From: Nocardioidaceae bacterium
GTDB lineage: Bacteria > Actinomycetota > Actinomycetes > Propionibacteriales > Nocardioidaceae
Direction: 5' to 3'
Length of the DNA: 36,209 nucleotides
NCBI GenBank assembly: GCA_030447585.1
Contig: JAUJOO010000001.1
Span: 117,904 to 154,112 of the forward strand
Shown here piece by piece: positions 19,230 to 27,679 of the stretch. The stretch's first letter is position 1; every line of letters starts with the position of its first letter. The position numbers and the translations under genes are program-made. The notes below the pieces were generated by a model. The model did not search any database and was not told the origin of the DNA. It saw only the letters and a program-made list of their open reading frames with translations.

Positions 19230-19492
19230 GGTACCTTCTGATAGGAGCACTTCGGGTCTACCGCGCGCTGATCAGCCCCCTGTACGGGGATGTCTGCCGC
19301 TATCACCCCTCGTGCTCTGCCTACGCCCTCGAAGCGGTGCAGCGGCACGGCGCAGCACCAGGCAGCTGGCTGGCCGCGCGACGCATCAGCCGCTGTCATC
19401 CCTGGGCGTCCGGTGGATACGATCCGGTGCCTGCTGAGTTCTCTTGGCGGCGGGGACCCGCGACGACGATGGTGAGCGAGGACGCAACGTGA
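19226..19492 (+). CDS. yidD: Membrane protein insertion efficiency factor YidD
   Basis: This 88-residue peripheral membrane protein aids YidC-dependent insertion. The family core is visible: [34 protein letters not shown] in consecutive blocks, then [24 protein letters not shown], with the three conserved cysteines. An amphipathic N-terminal helix suits membrane association. Its start overlaps the rnpA stop (ATGA) and its stop overlaps the yidC start (GTGA at 19489-19492), so the three genes are translationally coupled. Confidence 0.96.
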   Translation: MRYLLIGALRVYRALISPLYGDVCRYHPSCSAYALEAVQRHGAAPGSWLAARRISRCHPWASGGYDPVPAEFSWRRGPATTMVSEDAT

Positions 19493-20454
19493 TCGACTTC
19501 TTCGTCTCCGTCGGTCACGCGATCATGCTTCCCCTGTACTACATGACGTCCGGCATCTTGATCGTCTTCCACAAGTTCTTCCAGGGCCTTCTTGGCATGC
19601 CGCAGGGTTGGGCATGGGCCTCGTCGATCGTGGGCCTGACGATCGTGATCCGCACCCTGCTCATTCCCTTGTTCGTCAAACAGATCAAGAACAGCCGAAA
19701 CCTCCAACTGCTCCAGCCGAAGGTCAAGGAGCTGCAGAAGAAGTACGGGCACGACCGCGAGCGTCTCACGCAGGAGACGATGAAGCTCTACAAGGACACT
19801 GGCACGAACCCGCTCGCCTCGTGCTTGCCGTTGCTGCTGCAGATGCCCATCTTCCTCGCTCTCTTCCGGACGTTGAACGAGGCCGCGCACAGCAAAGGCG
19901 TCGGGTTCTTCGCACAGGAGAGGTTCAGCGGACTGACCGATTCGCTTGCGACGAGCGAGATCTTCCGCACCGTCAAGATCTCCGACTCGTTCACCAGCGC
20001 CGACTCGTGGCATGTGCAGCTTGTCGCGGGAATCCTCGTCGCGTTGATGACCATTACCACGTTCACCACGCAGCGCCAGCTGATGCGCAAGAACATGCCA
20101 GAGTCCGCGCTGACCGGGCAGTATGCGCAGCAGCAGAAGATCTTGCTGTACGTGCTTCCGGTCGTGTTTGCGGTCGGCGGCATCGCCTTTCCGGTGGGTG
20201 TGTTGCTCTACTGGACCACGTCCAACGTGTGGACCATGGGCCAGCAGTTCTATGTCATCCGCAACAACCCGACGCCTGGGACTCCGGCGTTCGACGCGAA
20301 GCAGGCTCGCGACGCCAACAAAAAGAAAGAAGACGGTGGTGGTGAACCGGCTACCTCGGCGGCTGGGACGGCGACCGCCATCGTGGAGTCGCCGCGCCCG
20401 CCCCCCCGCAGCCAGCCGAAGAAACAGACGCGCAGCCAACGCAAACGCAAGTAG
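19489..20454 (+). CDS. yidC: Membrane protein insertase YidC
   Basis: This 321-residue Oxa1/YidC/Alb3 insertase places proteins in the membrane alone or with SecYEG. The N-terminal helix (residues 1-25) is followed by a helix with [27 protein letters not shown], which carries the hydrophilic-groove arginine. Then comes a charged cytoplasmic hairpin ([19 protein letters not shown]), three further helices and a Lys/Arg-rich tail. I chose the GTG at 19489 because it overlaps the yidD stop, has GAGG upstream and removes a polar tail that a GTG/ATG at 19444 would add. It lacks the large periplasmic domain of proteobacterial YidC, as expected in actinobacteria. Confidence 0.96.
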   Translation: MIDFFVSVGHAIMLPLYYMTSGILIVFHKFFQGLLGMPQGWAWASSIVGLTIVIRTLLIPLFVKQIKNSRNLQLLQPKVKELQKKYGHDRERLTQETMKLYKDTGTNPLASCLPLLLQMPIFLALFRTLNEAAHSKGVGFFAQERFSGLTDSLATSEIFRTVKISDSFTSADSWHVQLVAGILVALMTITTFTTQRQLMRKNMPESALTGQYAQQQKILLYVLPVVFAVGGIAFPVGVLLYWTTSNVWTMGQQFYVIRNNPTPGTPAFDAKQARDANKKKEDGGGEPATSAAGTATAIVESPRPPPRSQPKKQTRSQRKRK

Positions 20455-20474
20455 CCCACTACCTGGAAGTCCGA

Positions 20475-20993
20475 ATGACCGAATCTGTGGCCAAGCTGTC
20501 CGCTGACCAGAGCGCTCCAGCAGACCGTCTCAAACAGCTGGAGGCAGAGGGGGACATCGCCGCCGACTACCTCGAGGAGCTCCTGGACATCGCCGACCTC
20601 GACGGTGACCTGGACATGGATGTCGAGGGCGACCGGCCTGCAGTCTCGATCGTCGGTGACGGCCTCGATGCCCTCGTCGGTGACGATGGTGAGGTCCTCG
20701 ACGCTCTCCAGGAGCTGACCCGGCTGGCGGTATTCAGAGAGACGGGCCAGCGCTGCCGTCTCATGCTGGACATCGGCGGTTTCCGAGCGGATCTCCGCAA
20801 GAACCTCGTTGAGCTGGCACAGGATGCGATCGCCGACGTGACCGAGTCGGGTGAGCCGATCAAGCTCGCCCCGATGTCAGCGTTCGAGCGCAAGGTGGTG
20901 CACGACGCCATTGCGGCAGCCGGGCTCCTCAGCGCTTCCGAGGGCGTAGAACCCACCCGTTGTGTCGTGGTTTCACCGGCCTCGATCACGTAG
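20475..20993 (+). CDS. jag: KhpB/Jag family RNA-binding protein (KH and R3H domains)
   Basis: This 172-residue acidic protein lies 20 bases after yidC. The N-terminus (1-50) is strongly acidic. The KH domain shows SIVGDGLDALVGDDGEVLDALQELTRLAV, in which the usual basic GxxG loop is the acidic VGDDG. The R3H domain ends APMSAFERKVVHDAIAAA and SEGVEPTRCVVVSP. Jag/KhpB binds RNA and influences division and envelope synthesis in Gram-positives. The acidic KH loop is notable, and RNA contacts may depend on R3H. Family call secure, role inferred. Confidence 0.92.
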   Translation: MTESVAKLSADQSAPADRLKQLEAEGDIAADYLEELLDIADLDGDLDMDVEGDRPAVSIVGDGLDALVGDDGEVLDALQELTRLAVFRETGQRCRLMLDIGGFRADLRKNLVELAQDAIADVTESGEPIKLAPMSAFERKVVHDAIAAAGLLSASEGVEPTRCVVVSPASIT

Positions 20994-20998
20994 CACCC

Positions 20999-21670
20999 GT
21001 GCCGAGCACGGATGGACAGGGCGACACGGATGGACAGGGCGCCTGGGTTCCACGTGAAACAGCCCCGGCCAAACTAAGTGGCCTCTTCCCGGACGATCAA
21101 TTGATTCGTCGCTATGTCGACTTATTGGTAAGTACCGGAGTCGCCCGAGGTCTTCTCGGCCCGCGGGAGGTCGACAAAGTCTGGTCTCGGCACGTGCTCA
21201 ACTGCGCGGTCATCGTTCCGGCATTGGGTCCGGACGTGCGGGTTTGCGATGTAGGAAGCGGAGCCGGCTTGCCGGGCATAGTGCTCGCCATTGCCCGCCC
21301 CGACCTCCAGGTCTGCCTGGTGGAGCCGCTGCAGCGTCGGTCCGCGTTCCTCACGGAGGCGGTCGACCAGCTGGGGCTGCTCAACGTCGAGGTCGTCCGA
21401 GCGCGCGCCGAGGCTCTCCATGGCGTTCGCCGCTTCGACGTTGTGACGTCGCGAGCCGTCGCTCCGCTGGAGCGGTTGCTCCCCTGGTGCTGGCCGCTGG
21501 TCACGCCCGGCGGCGTCGTGCTGGCGATCAAAGGGTCATCTGCCGGAGCCGAGGTGGCCAGGAGTAGTGCCCTGCTGCGCCAACTGAGGGTCTCGGCGAC
21601 GGTGGAGCAGTGGGGCTTCGGCGTTGCCACTCCTGCGACGAGCGTGGTTCGGATACAGTCCGTCGAGTGA
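20999..21670 (+). CDS. rsmG: 16S rRNA (guanine-N7)-methyltransferase RsmG (GidB)
   Basis: The enzyme methylates N7 of G527 in 16S rRNA with S-adenosylmethionine. The core is VWSRHVLNCAVI, VCDVGSGAGLPGIVLAIARP (SAM motif), LVEPLQRRSAFL, FDVVTSRAVAPLERLLPW and LAIKG. I chose the GTG at 20999, five bases after the jag stop, giving 223 residues. A longer TTG start at 20960 overlaps jag and adds no recognised sequence. The N-terminus contains the tandem repeat TDGQGD-TDGQGA and is crossed by a parS-like site. Loss-of-function mutations in this family cause low-level streptomycin resistance. Confidence 0.93.
   Translation: MPSTDGQGDTDGQGAWVPRETAPAKLSGLFPDDQLIRRYVDLLVSTGVARGLLGPREVDKVWSRHVLNCAVIVPALGPDVRVCDVGSGAGLPGIVLAIARPDLQVCLVEPLQRRSAFLTEAVDQLGLLNVEVVRARAEALHGVRRFDVVTSRAVAPLERLLPWCWPLVTPGGVVLAIKGSSAGAEVARSSALLRQLRVSATVEQWGFGVATPATSVVRIQSVE
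21007..21041 (+). repeat. Tandem 18-base direct repeat inside the rsmG 5' end
   Basis: The 17-base unit CACGGATGGACAGGGCG occurs at 21007-21023 and again at 21025-21041, a period of 18. The copies are identical and add six codons, TDGQG(D/A). It probably arose by slippage and lies in a non-conserved part of the protein. Confidence 0.85.
21047..21060. promoter_or_regulatory. parS-like ParB-binding site (13 of 14)
   Basis: GTTCCACGTGAAAC differs at one position from the actinobacterial parS core GTTTCACGTGAAAC. It lies within the rsmG coding region, 0.8 kb from the perfect site in parA and about 4 kb from oriC. Clusters of such sites near parAB are the rule. ParB binding is inferred. Confidence 0.75.
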
Positions 21671-21682
21671 GGAAGGGCTGAG

Positions 21683-22837
21683 GTGGTGATGGGACCCGCC
21701 GTGGCGGCGTCGCTCGGATGGCCAGGTGGTGCGGTTCATGCCCGGCCGGGACTGGGCTGGCCAGCTCCCGACGCAGAGCCGCCGGCGACGTTCGGTCGAT
21801 CGAGCGAAGCCGAGGCCGCCAGCGTCGATCAAGGTCTTGCGCCGATCGGCGGTGCACCGAAACCGGGTCCGGTTTCACGTGAAACCGGCCCTACCCCGGT
21901 TGCCGTCACCGCCGCGGCCGTCGCGGCCGGGCAATCTTTCGGGTTGGCCGGCAGCCACGAGACGCCGCTGGCTGACTCCACGGAGCGCCGACTGGCCGGA
22001 CTTGCCCGCGTCCGGGGCCGCACTCTGCCCCGTCCGGCGCACACGCGCGTCCTCGCGGTCGTCAATCAAAAGGGCGGGGTCGGCAAGACGACCACGGCTG
22101 TCAACCTAGCGGCTGCGTTGGCTCAGCTCGGCATGCGGGTGCTCGTTGTGGACCTTGACCCGCAGGGCAACGCTTCCACCGCGCTGTCGATCAGTCATTC
22201 GGAAGGGACACCCGGTTCCTATCAGGTGCTCGTGGACGGCACAGCGATGGATGATGTCGTGGCCGAGTGTGAGGCGGTCCCGGGACTGTTCGTCGTACCA
22301 GCGACGATCGATCTGGCCGGCGCGGAGATCGAGCTCGTCTCCTTGGCGGCCCGCGAGACCCGATTGAAGCGGGCCCTTGATGCTCACCTTGCCGAGTGCG
22401 CCGAGGTAGATCACCGCTACGACTATGTGTTCATCGACTGTCCACCCTCGCTGGGGCTGCTGACCGTGAACGCGCTGACGGCAGGGCGGGAGCTGTTGAT
22501 CCCGATCCAGTGCGAGTACTACGCGCTTGAGGGGGTCAGCGCCCTGCTGCGCACGATCGAGTCCATCCGTGAACATCTGAACCCCGCGCTGAGAATCGGG
22601 GCGATCCTGCTCACGATGTACGACGGTCGCACCCGGCTCGCGGCAGGGGTCGCGTACGAGGTGCGCCAGCACTTCGGGGACGTGGTCCTCGCGACCGCGG
22701 TACCACGGTCGGTGCGGATCTCAGAGGCTCCGAGCTACGGGCAGACGGTCATCACCTACGATCCGAGCTCGGCCGGGTCGCTGTCGTACTTGAAGGCAGC
22801 CACCGAGCTTTCGCAGCAAGGAAAGGACAGCGATTGA
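21683..22837 (+). CDS. parA: Chromosome-partitioning ATPase ParA (Soj)
   Basis: This 384-residue Walker-type ATPase moves ParB-bound origins. The deviant Walker A is [10 protein letters not shown] (128-137); later motifs are [33 protein letters not shown] and [17 protein letters not shown]. About 120 residues precede the catalytic fold, a proline/alanine-rich extension holding a parS site at codons 64-68. Actinobacterial ParA proteins often have such an extension, so the start at 21683 (GTG; ATG at 21689 also possible) is plausible but uncertain. The stop overlaps the parB start (TTGA at 22834-22837), so the two are coupled. Confidence 0.95.
   Translation: MVMGPAVAASLGWPGGAVHARPGLGWPAPDAEPPATFGRSSEAEAASVDQGLAPIGGAPKPGPVSRETGPTPVAVTAAAVAAGQSFGLAGSHETPLADSTERRLAGLARVRGRTLPRPAHTRVLAVVNQKGGVGKTTTAVNLAAALAQLGMRVLVVDLDPQGNASTALSISHSEGTPGSYQVLVDGTAMDDVVAECEAVPGLFVVPATIDLAGAEIELVSLAARETRLKRALDAHLAECAEVDHRYDYVFIDCPPSLGLLTVNALTAGRELLIPIQCEYYALEGVSALLRTIESIREHLNPALRIGAILLTMYDGRTRLAAGVAYEVRQHFGDVVLATAVPRSVRISEAPSYGQTVITYDPSSAGSLSYLKAATELSQQGKDSD
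21871..21886. promoter_or_regulatory. parS centromere site
   Basis: GGTTTCACGTGAAACC contains the perfect parS core. It extends as an uninterrupted palindrome to CCGGTTTCACGTGAAACCGG at 21869-21888. It is within the 5' part of parA. ParB would load here and spread to build the segregation complex. Confidence 0.93.
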
Positions 22838-23781
22838 GCCGCCCTCGACGGGGCCTGGGACGAGGGCTCGGCTCACTGATCCCCTCAGCCCCGACTGCCG
22901 CCCCAGCGACCGACCTGAGCCAGCCACCAGACCACGCACCGGACGCGCAGAGCGGCCAAGGCCCGCGCACTGTCGCAGGTGCCTACTTCGTCGAGCTGCC
23001 GCTGGCTCAGATTGCTCCCAACCCGCGGCAGCCCCGGAAGGTCTTCGAGGAAGAGGCCATGGCAGAGCTCGTGGCGTCTGTTCGCGAGGTGGGACTGCTC
23101 CAGCCAGTGGTGGTCCGCAAGAGTTCCGCTGACCACTTCGAGCTGGTCATGGGGGAACGGCGCTGGCGAGCGGCTCAGGCCGCGGGCCTGGACTTGATCC
23201 CGGCCATCGTTCGCGAGACGGCCGACGACGACCTGTTACGCGACGCGTTGTTGGAGAATCTTCACCGCGCCGAGCTGAATCCGCTGGAGGAGGCTGCGGC
23301 GTACCAGCAGCTGCTGGACGACTTCGGCTGCACGCACGAGGAGCTGGCCCGCCGGGTAGGGCGGTCTCGGCCGCAGATCTCGAACACCTTGCGGTTGCTC
23401 AGGCTCTCTGCCCCCGTCCAGCGCCGCGTTGCTGCCGGCGTCTTGTCGGCGGGGCATGCTCGAGCCCTGCTCGCGGTGGGCGAGCCAGCTCGTCAAGACA
23501 GCCTTGCCGCTCGGGTGGTAGCGGAGGGCATCTCCGTTCGTGCGCTCGAAGAACTCGTAGCCGGCGGGGAACCCGGGGGTGTGCGACGGGCTCGCAAGCC
23601 GCGCGTGTCGGCGCCGGGATTGGCCGAGATAGCCGACCGGCTCTCCGACCGCTTCGAGACGAGATGCAAGGTCGAGCTGGGCCAGCACAAGGGCAGGATC
23701 GTCGTCGAGTTCGCCACCCTCGAGGACCTGCAGCGCATCCTCGACCTGATGGAGCCGCCCACCACTGCAGATCTTGCCTGA
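22834..23781 (+). CDS. parB: Chromosome-partitioning protein ParB
   Basis: This 315-residue CTPase clamp binds parS. The N-terminus [16 protein letters not shown] carries the ParA-stimulating basic patch. [23 protein letters not shown] and [23 protein letters not shown] form the CTP-binding N-engaging region (GERRxRA motif). A helix-turn-helix follows ([20 protein letters not shown], then RLLRLS), and the C-terminal dimer domain ends [16 protein letters not shown]. The start is TTG at 22834 with AAGGAAAGGA upstream, overlapping the parA stop by four bases. Confidence 0.95.
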   Translation: MSRPRRGLGRGLGSLIPSAPTAAPATDLSQPPDHAPDAQSGQGPRTVAGAYFVELPLAQIAPNPRQPRKVFEEEAMAELVASVREVGLLQPVVVRKSSADHFELVMGERRWRAAQAAGLDLIPAIVRETADDDLLRDALLENLHRAELNPLEEAAAYQQLLDDFGCTHEELARRVGRSRPQISNTLRLLRLSAPVQRRVAAGVLSAGHARALLAVGEPARQDSLAARVVAEGISVRALEELVAGGEPGGVRRARKPRVSAPGLAEIADRLSDRFETRCKVELGQHKGRIVVEFATLEDLQRILDLMEPPTTADLA

Positions 23782-24134
23782 AGAACAAAGACCTTTAACT
23801 CTTTATCGACAAATCCCTTTTACGTCGGGTTGTCGTTGCTGATCGTGCGGGCAGCAGCTGATCAGGCGCCACTAGCGAGCACCCGGCTATGTGCCCACGG
23901 TGCAGCCCCTGAAGGAGTGCGCACACCCTCGACGCAATCACCTCCGCGCAGCGCATGGAAGCGCGCATGTCGGCACGTGGTTCGTTCATGAAGGCATCGC
24001 TGCCCGAGACGCCACGCCGGGCGGTCACTACGATGGAAGCTGACCTGTCCTCGACCGGACTGAGGTTGAATGGTTGAAACCGAGGGTGCGGTCTCTGCGT
24101 CGTCGGGAGTCGCCTGCAAGGAGGATCGCTGAGG
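23782..24134. other. Intergenic region after parB
   Basis: I see no gene in these 353 bases. The first 40 (AACAAAGACCTTTAACTC and on) are unusually AT-rich for this genome and include TTATCGACA (23803-23811), one base from a DnaA box, which I do not consider sufficient. TACGAT near 24028 is a possible -10 for the following GNAT gene, without a good -35. AAGGAGG (24118-24124) is the ribosome site for the ATG at 24135. No clear terminator hairpin with a T-tract follows parB. Confidence 0.4.
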
Positions 24135-24762
24135 ATGGGCCGCCGACTCGTCTCGCTCACCGGCGACAACGTCGGCGACCTCCCGTCGCCGTGCCGCTCG
24201 TGCGTCTTCTGGGAAGCCGGTCACCGGCAGCCGGATCCGACAAGGAAAGACGACTGGCTCTCCACGGTGCTGCTCGACTGGGGGAGCTGCGGGAGACTGC
24301 TGTATGTCGACGGGCAGCTGGCTGCCTTCGCGGTGTACGCGCCTCCGCAGTACGTCGCGTCCACTTGGGCGCCAGCCCGGCTGCTGAGGCGGCCGGTGAG
24401 GACGCCGTACTCCTGATGACCGCGCAGGTGCTCCCCGCCTTCCGCGCCGGGGGCTTGGCCGGGTTCTCCTCCAATCAGTAGCAAAGGACGTGATGAGCCG
24501 AAGGGGTATCCGAGCGATCGAGGCGGTAGCAGACGCGCAGGGCCATGAGCACTCGTGTGTGGTGCCCGCCCGGTTCTTGACGGCCGTCGGCTTCAAGACC
24601 GTCCAGCCGCACCCGCGATATCCCCGCCTTCGCCTTGAACTTCGCAGCGTGTTGACGTGGCGCGAGGAGATGGAGGTCGCCCTCGAGCGGTGGCTGGGCG
24701 CGATCCGCCCGGAGAAGGCGAGAGGCCAAGCGCTCAGCCCCCGCGACAACAAGACCGTCTGA
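24135..24762 (+). pseudogene. GNAT-family acetyltransferase gene with two frameshifts
   Basis: Three frames in succession rebuild one acetyltransferase of about 208 residues. Frame 1 gives MGRRLVSLTGDNVGDLPSPC, RSCVFWE, WGSCGRLLYVDGQLAAFAVY and APPQYVAST. Frame 2 gives ASPAAEAAGEDAVLLMTAQV then LPAFRA. Frame 3 gives RGLGRVLLQSVAKDVMSRRG, IRAIEAVADAQG, CVVPARFLTAVGFKTVQPHP and RYPRLRLELRSVLTWREEME. The switches lie near 24362-24375 and 24443-24453 (a GGGGG run); each needs one missing base. RGLGRVL is the acetyl-CoA-binding loop. The same gene is intact beside parB in Streptomyces and mycobacterial relatives. The ribosome site is good, so decay looks recent, unless the bases were lost in sequencing. 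Confidence 0.82.
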
Positions 24763-24826
24763 CAGACCCGCGCTACTTGAGCCACATGCTCGCAGCGTCG
24801 GCAGGCCCGTACTCGCTGAGGCCGAC

Positions 24827-25153
24827 TCAGCCGATGAACTCGTCGAGCTGCTTCAGCAGAGCGGCCTTGGGCTGGGCGCCGACGATCTGCTTGACGAGCT
24901 CGCCGCCCTTGTACACATTCAACGCCGGGATACCGGTCACCCGGTAGCCGGCCGGGGTGACCGGGTTCTCGTCGACGTTCATCTTCACGAAGCGCATCTT
25001 GTCTCCGTGCTCGCTCGCGAGCTCGTCCAGGATCGGAGCCACCTGGCGGCACGGACCGCACCACTCTGCCCAGAAGTCGACAAGAACGGGCTTGTCGGAC
25101 TGGAGGACGGTGGTCTGGAAGTCGTTGTCGGTGACGCTGGGGAGGTTGCTCAT
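24827..25153 (-). CDS. trxA: Thioredoxin
   Basis: This 108-residue disulfide reductase has [20 protein letters not shown] (active site WCGPC, 31-35), VDENP and the cis-proline segment [14 protein letters not shown]. It has no signal peptide and is cytoplasmic. I chose ATG 25151-25153, with AGGAG upstream; the preceding TTG would add one residue. It lies 45 bases downstream of trxB and is reduced by it. The divergent neighbour is the GNAT pseudogene. Confidence 0.97.
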   Translation of the reverse strand: MSNLPSVTDNDFQTTVLQSDKPVLVDFWAEWCGPCRQVAPILDELASEHGDKMRFVKMNVDENPVTPAGYRVTGIPALNVYKGGELVKQIVGAQPKAALLKQLDEFIG

Positions 25154-25198
25154 CAAGGCTCCTGGAGGCTGGTCGACTGGTGGCTGCGTGCCGGGTGG

Positions 25199-26164
25199 TC
25201 AGTGGGTGGTGCCCACGGTAGCGGCCAGGTCCGACAGTGACGTCAGGTAGCGCTCCGCGTCGAGGGCTGCAGCGCAACCCGTTCCGGCGGCGGTGACCGC
25301 TTGTCGGTAGGTGTGGTCGACGAGATCCCCGCAGGCGAAAACACCGGCGAGGTTGGTCCGAGTGCTCGCTCCGTCAACCAGGACGTACCCCTCGTCATCG
25401 AGAGCGACCTGACCACGCACGAGCTCCGAGCGGGGGTCGTGGCCGATGGCGACGAACAGGCCGGTCACGTCGATGGTGCGCCTGGCCCCCGTTTGAGTGT
25501 CGCAGAGCACTGCGCCTTCGAGCCTCCCGTCGCCGACCAGCTCACAGACGCTGCTGTTCCACGCGAACTCGATCTTGGGGTTGGCGAAGGCCCGGTCGGC
25601 CATAATCTTGCTGGCGCGCAGTGCGTCACGACGGTGGACGAGAGTCACCTTGGAGGCGAACCTGGTCAGGAAGGTGGCCTCCTCGACGGCCGAGTCACCA
25701 CCTCCCACGACGGCGATGTGCTGGTCACGGAAGAAGAACCCGTCACAGGTCGCGCACCAGCTCACCCCATGGCCGGACAGCTCCTCCTCACCGTCGACGC
25801 CAAGCTTGCGGTACCCCGAGCCCATGGCCAAAATGACCGTGCTGGCCTGGTGGGAGTTGCCGGCGGAGTCTCGGACGATTTTGACGTTGCCTGTCAGGTC
25901 CACGTCAGTCACGTCCTCGGCCACCAGCTCTGCACCGAACTTCGCTGCCTGCCTGCGAAGGTTCTCCATCAGCGCCGGGCCCATGATGCCGTCCGGAAAG
26001 CCGGGGAAGTTCTCGACATCAGTGGTGGTCATCAACGCACCACCTGCTGTCACCGAGCCCTCGAAGACGAGCGGCCTCAGGCTAGCCCGCGCGGCGTAGA
26101 TCGCTGCCGTGTACCCGGCCGGTCCAGAGCCGATGATGACGACGTCACGCACGTCCGACAACAC
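25199..26164 (-). CDS. trxB: Thioredoxin reductase
   Basis: This 321-residue FAD enzyme passes electrons from NADPH to thioredoxin. The FAD motif is [18 protein letters not shown] (GSGPAG 12-17), the redox-active pair lies in WCATCDG (Cys137, Cys140), and the NADPH site is [33 protein letters not shown] closes the FAD domain. I chose the GTG at 26162-26164 (GAGG five bases upstream); the upstream extension is Arg-rich and not family-like. It precedes trxA in one probable operon. Confidence 0.97.
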   Translation of the reverse strand: MLSDVRDVVIIGSGPAGYTAAIYAARASLRPLVFEGSVTAGGALMTTTDVENFPGFPDGIMGPALMENLRRQAAKFGAELVAEDVTDVDLTGNVKIVRDSAGNSHQASTVILAMGSGYRKLGVDGEEELSGHGVSWCATCDGFFFRDQHIAVVGGGDSAVEEATFLTRFASKVTLVHRRDALRASKIMADRAFANPKIEFAWNSSVCELVGDGRLEGAVLCDTQTGARRTIDVTGLFVAIGHDPRSELVRGQVALDDEGYVLVDGASTRTNLAGVFACGDLVDHTYRQAVTAAGTGCAAALDAERYLTSLSDLAATVGTTH

Positions 26165-26221
26165 GGGTTCCTCACTTCTGCGGTCGTGTCGGGGCCGGGA
26201 GCCCCGCACTGGTCGCAACCG

Positions 26222-26250
26222 ATCTTAGGTTGCAAAGATTCCCGGGTCAG
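26222..26250 (-). promoter_or_regulatory. Probable trxB promoter
   Basis: Read on the reverse strand, CTGACC (26245-26250), 17 bases, TAAGAT (26222-26227). The spacing is ideal and the -10 good. It overlaps the last codons of the anti-sigma gene and would start transcripts near 26214, about 50 bases before the trxB GTG. Thus trxB-trxA can be expressed apart from the sigM genes. Confidence 0.55.
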
Positions 26251-27008
26251 TAGTCGGTTGCGAAGAGCTCCTTGGTCGCAGACGCGCAGTCGAGGACCGT
26301 CACCGTACGTGTCGTGGTGTCGAGGACTGCCACCTCCCGAGAGCCCCTGAACGGCACCAACGACACGGGTCCGGTGCCGTGCTCGGTTGACGGCGTGGCG
26401 CAGCGGCCCGCGGGTGGCACGGGCTGCCTGGTGCCGCGGTCCAGAGCGCGAGCGTGCTCTCGCAACCGCTGCTCGGCAGCTCGAGCGGCGGACTGGGGTG
26501 GCCCGGCGACACCCGGGGAGGCCGGCTGGTCCTTGAGTGCTGCGTCACCTCCGGTGTCCGCCTCGTCGTTCGCTTCGGCTGCACCGCGGGCGGCGGAGTC
26601 GGCTGACCCAGCGCCACCCCCTTGTACGACGTTGACGCCGACCGCGGTGGCGATCACAGCGACAGCGGCAGCGGCGAGCAGTGGCCACGCCGAACGCCGC
26701 CGGCCGGATGCCGTGGATGCGCCCCGAGCTGCCCGTCGCTCCTCGATGCTCGGTATCTGCCCGGCCCGCTCAGCAGCAGCTCGAGCCAGCACCGCGTCAA
26801 GTGACGACGCGGCGGCCGCCGGCATGGCCGGGACGCGACGCCCCTCAGCTGCCAGGACGTCAGCGACCTCGTCGATCGCACCGACCATAAACCTGCAGTC
26901 GGCGCAGGATGCGAGGTGCCGCGACAGCACGGCAGCGCGGTCACCAGTCACGAGGCCCGCGTGGTGGTCCGCGAGTTCGTCGACGGCTGGGTGCGTCGGG
27001 TCGTTCAC
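26247..27008 (-). CDS. Anti-sigma factor with zinc-finger (ZAS-like) domain
   Basis: This 253-residue protein starts at GTG 27006-27008, overlapping the sigM stop (GTGA), with GGAGG nine bases upstream. The N-terminal domain has the H-x3-C-x2-C motif RHLASCADCR (His31, Cys35, Cys38) of zinc anti-sigma factors. A helical linker, one membrane helix (about 107-129, AWPLLAAAAVAVIATAVGVN) and an extracytoplasmic tail follow. It should hold SigM inactive until an envelope or redox signal. Position and motif make the pairing firm; the signal is unknown. It corresponds in place to RsmA of mycobacteria. Confidence 0.92.
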   Translation of the reverse strand: MNDPTHPAVDELADHHAGLVTGDRAAVLSRHLASCADCRFMVGAIDEVADVLAAEGRRVPAMPAAAASSLDAVLARAAAERAGQIPSIEERRAARGASTASGRRRSAWPLLAAAAVAVIATAVGVNVVQGGGAGSADSAARGAAEANDEADTGGDAALKDQPASPGVAGPPQSAARAAEQRLREHARALDRGTRQPVPPAGRCATPSTEHGTGPVSLVPFRGSREVAVLDTTTRTVTVLDCASATKELFATDY

Positions 27009-27679
27009 TGGGCGAGACCTCCTCTCGGGTTCTGCGCAGGGTTCGCCTTGCTGGTCGCAGGGTTCGCTTCGCGTGGGGTAGCTGTTGGTTCGACGCGGAC
27101 CGACGTTGGCCGGTTCCCTCGGTACTGCGCCAGCAGCGGGACGAGCCTCAGCCGACCGCGCGAGCAGCGGCTCTTCACCGTGCCAGGCCGGCAGCCGAGA
27201 AGGACTGCCGCCTCCTCCACCGAGTATCCCTCCATGTCGACAAGTACCAGAGCGGCGCGTTGTTCCTCGCTGATCTGCGCGAGTGCCGCCATGACGTCCA
27301 CGCGCCGGGCGCTGTCGTCGACGGCGGTGCCAGGGCCTCGATCGTCCGCCAGCAGGGGTGCTCGCTCCTCGTCGTCCGGGAGCGACTCGGTGGCGCGCGC
27401 GTTGCGACGGCGGAGCCGGTCCAGGCAGGCGTTGACCACGATACGGTGCAGCCACGTCGTCACCTGCGCGTCGCCGCGGAATGTCTCGGCTCGGCGGAAG
27501 GCTGACACGAGGGCATCTTGGAGGGCGTCCTCCGCCTCCGTAGGGTCGCACGTCGTACGCAAGGCAATCGCCCACAACCGATCTCGGTGCCGGCGCACAA
27601 GCGTGCCGAAGGCGTCAGGGTCTCCGGCGACGTGAGCCCCCAACAACTCTGCGTCGTCGAGGTCTGAGTCGTCGCTCAC
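27005..27679 (-). CDS. sigM: ECF RNA polymerase sigma factor, SigM-like
   Basis: This 224-residue factor starts at GTG 27677-27679, overlapping the pseudokinase stop by four bases. Region 2 (about 22-92) reads AFGTLVRRHRDRLWAIALRT, EAEDALQDALVSAFRRAETF and TWLHRIVVNACLDRLRRR. Region 4 (about 125-182) reads LAQISEEQRAALVLVDMEGY and SVEEAAVLLGCRPGTVKSRC. A Thr/Pro/Asn-rich tail (187-224) is extra. The order murJ-kinase-sigM-antisigma-trxB-trxA matches the conserved sigM locus. It reads toward oriC, opposite the leading-strand direction. Confidence 0.94.
   Translation of the reverse strand: MSDDSDLDDAELLGAHVAGDPDAFGTLVRRHRDRLWAIALRTTCDPTEAEDALQDALVSAFRRAETFRGDAQVTTWLHRIVVNACLDRLRRRNARATESLPDDEERAPLLADDRGPGTAVDDSARRVDVMAALAQISEEQRAALVLVDMEGYSVEEAAVLLGCRPGTVKSRCSRGRLRLVPLLAQYRGNRPTSVRVEPTATPREANPATSKANPAQNPRGGLAQ

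Noticed and set aside
23803-23811. TTATCGACA after parB as a DnaA box
   Set aside because: Single one-mismatch site without neighbours; expected by chance.
23862-25277. A 471-codon reverse-strand open frame across the GNAT remnant, trxA and the end of trxB
   Set aside because: It is Arg/Pro-rich, crosses the certain trxA gene in another frame and shows no domain. It is a by-product of GC-rich codon bias.
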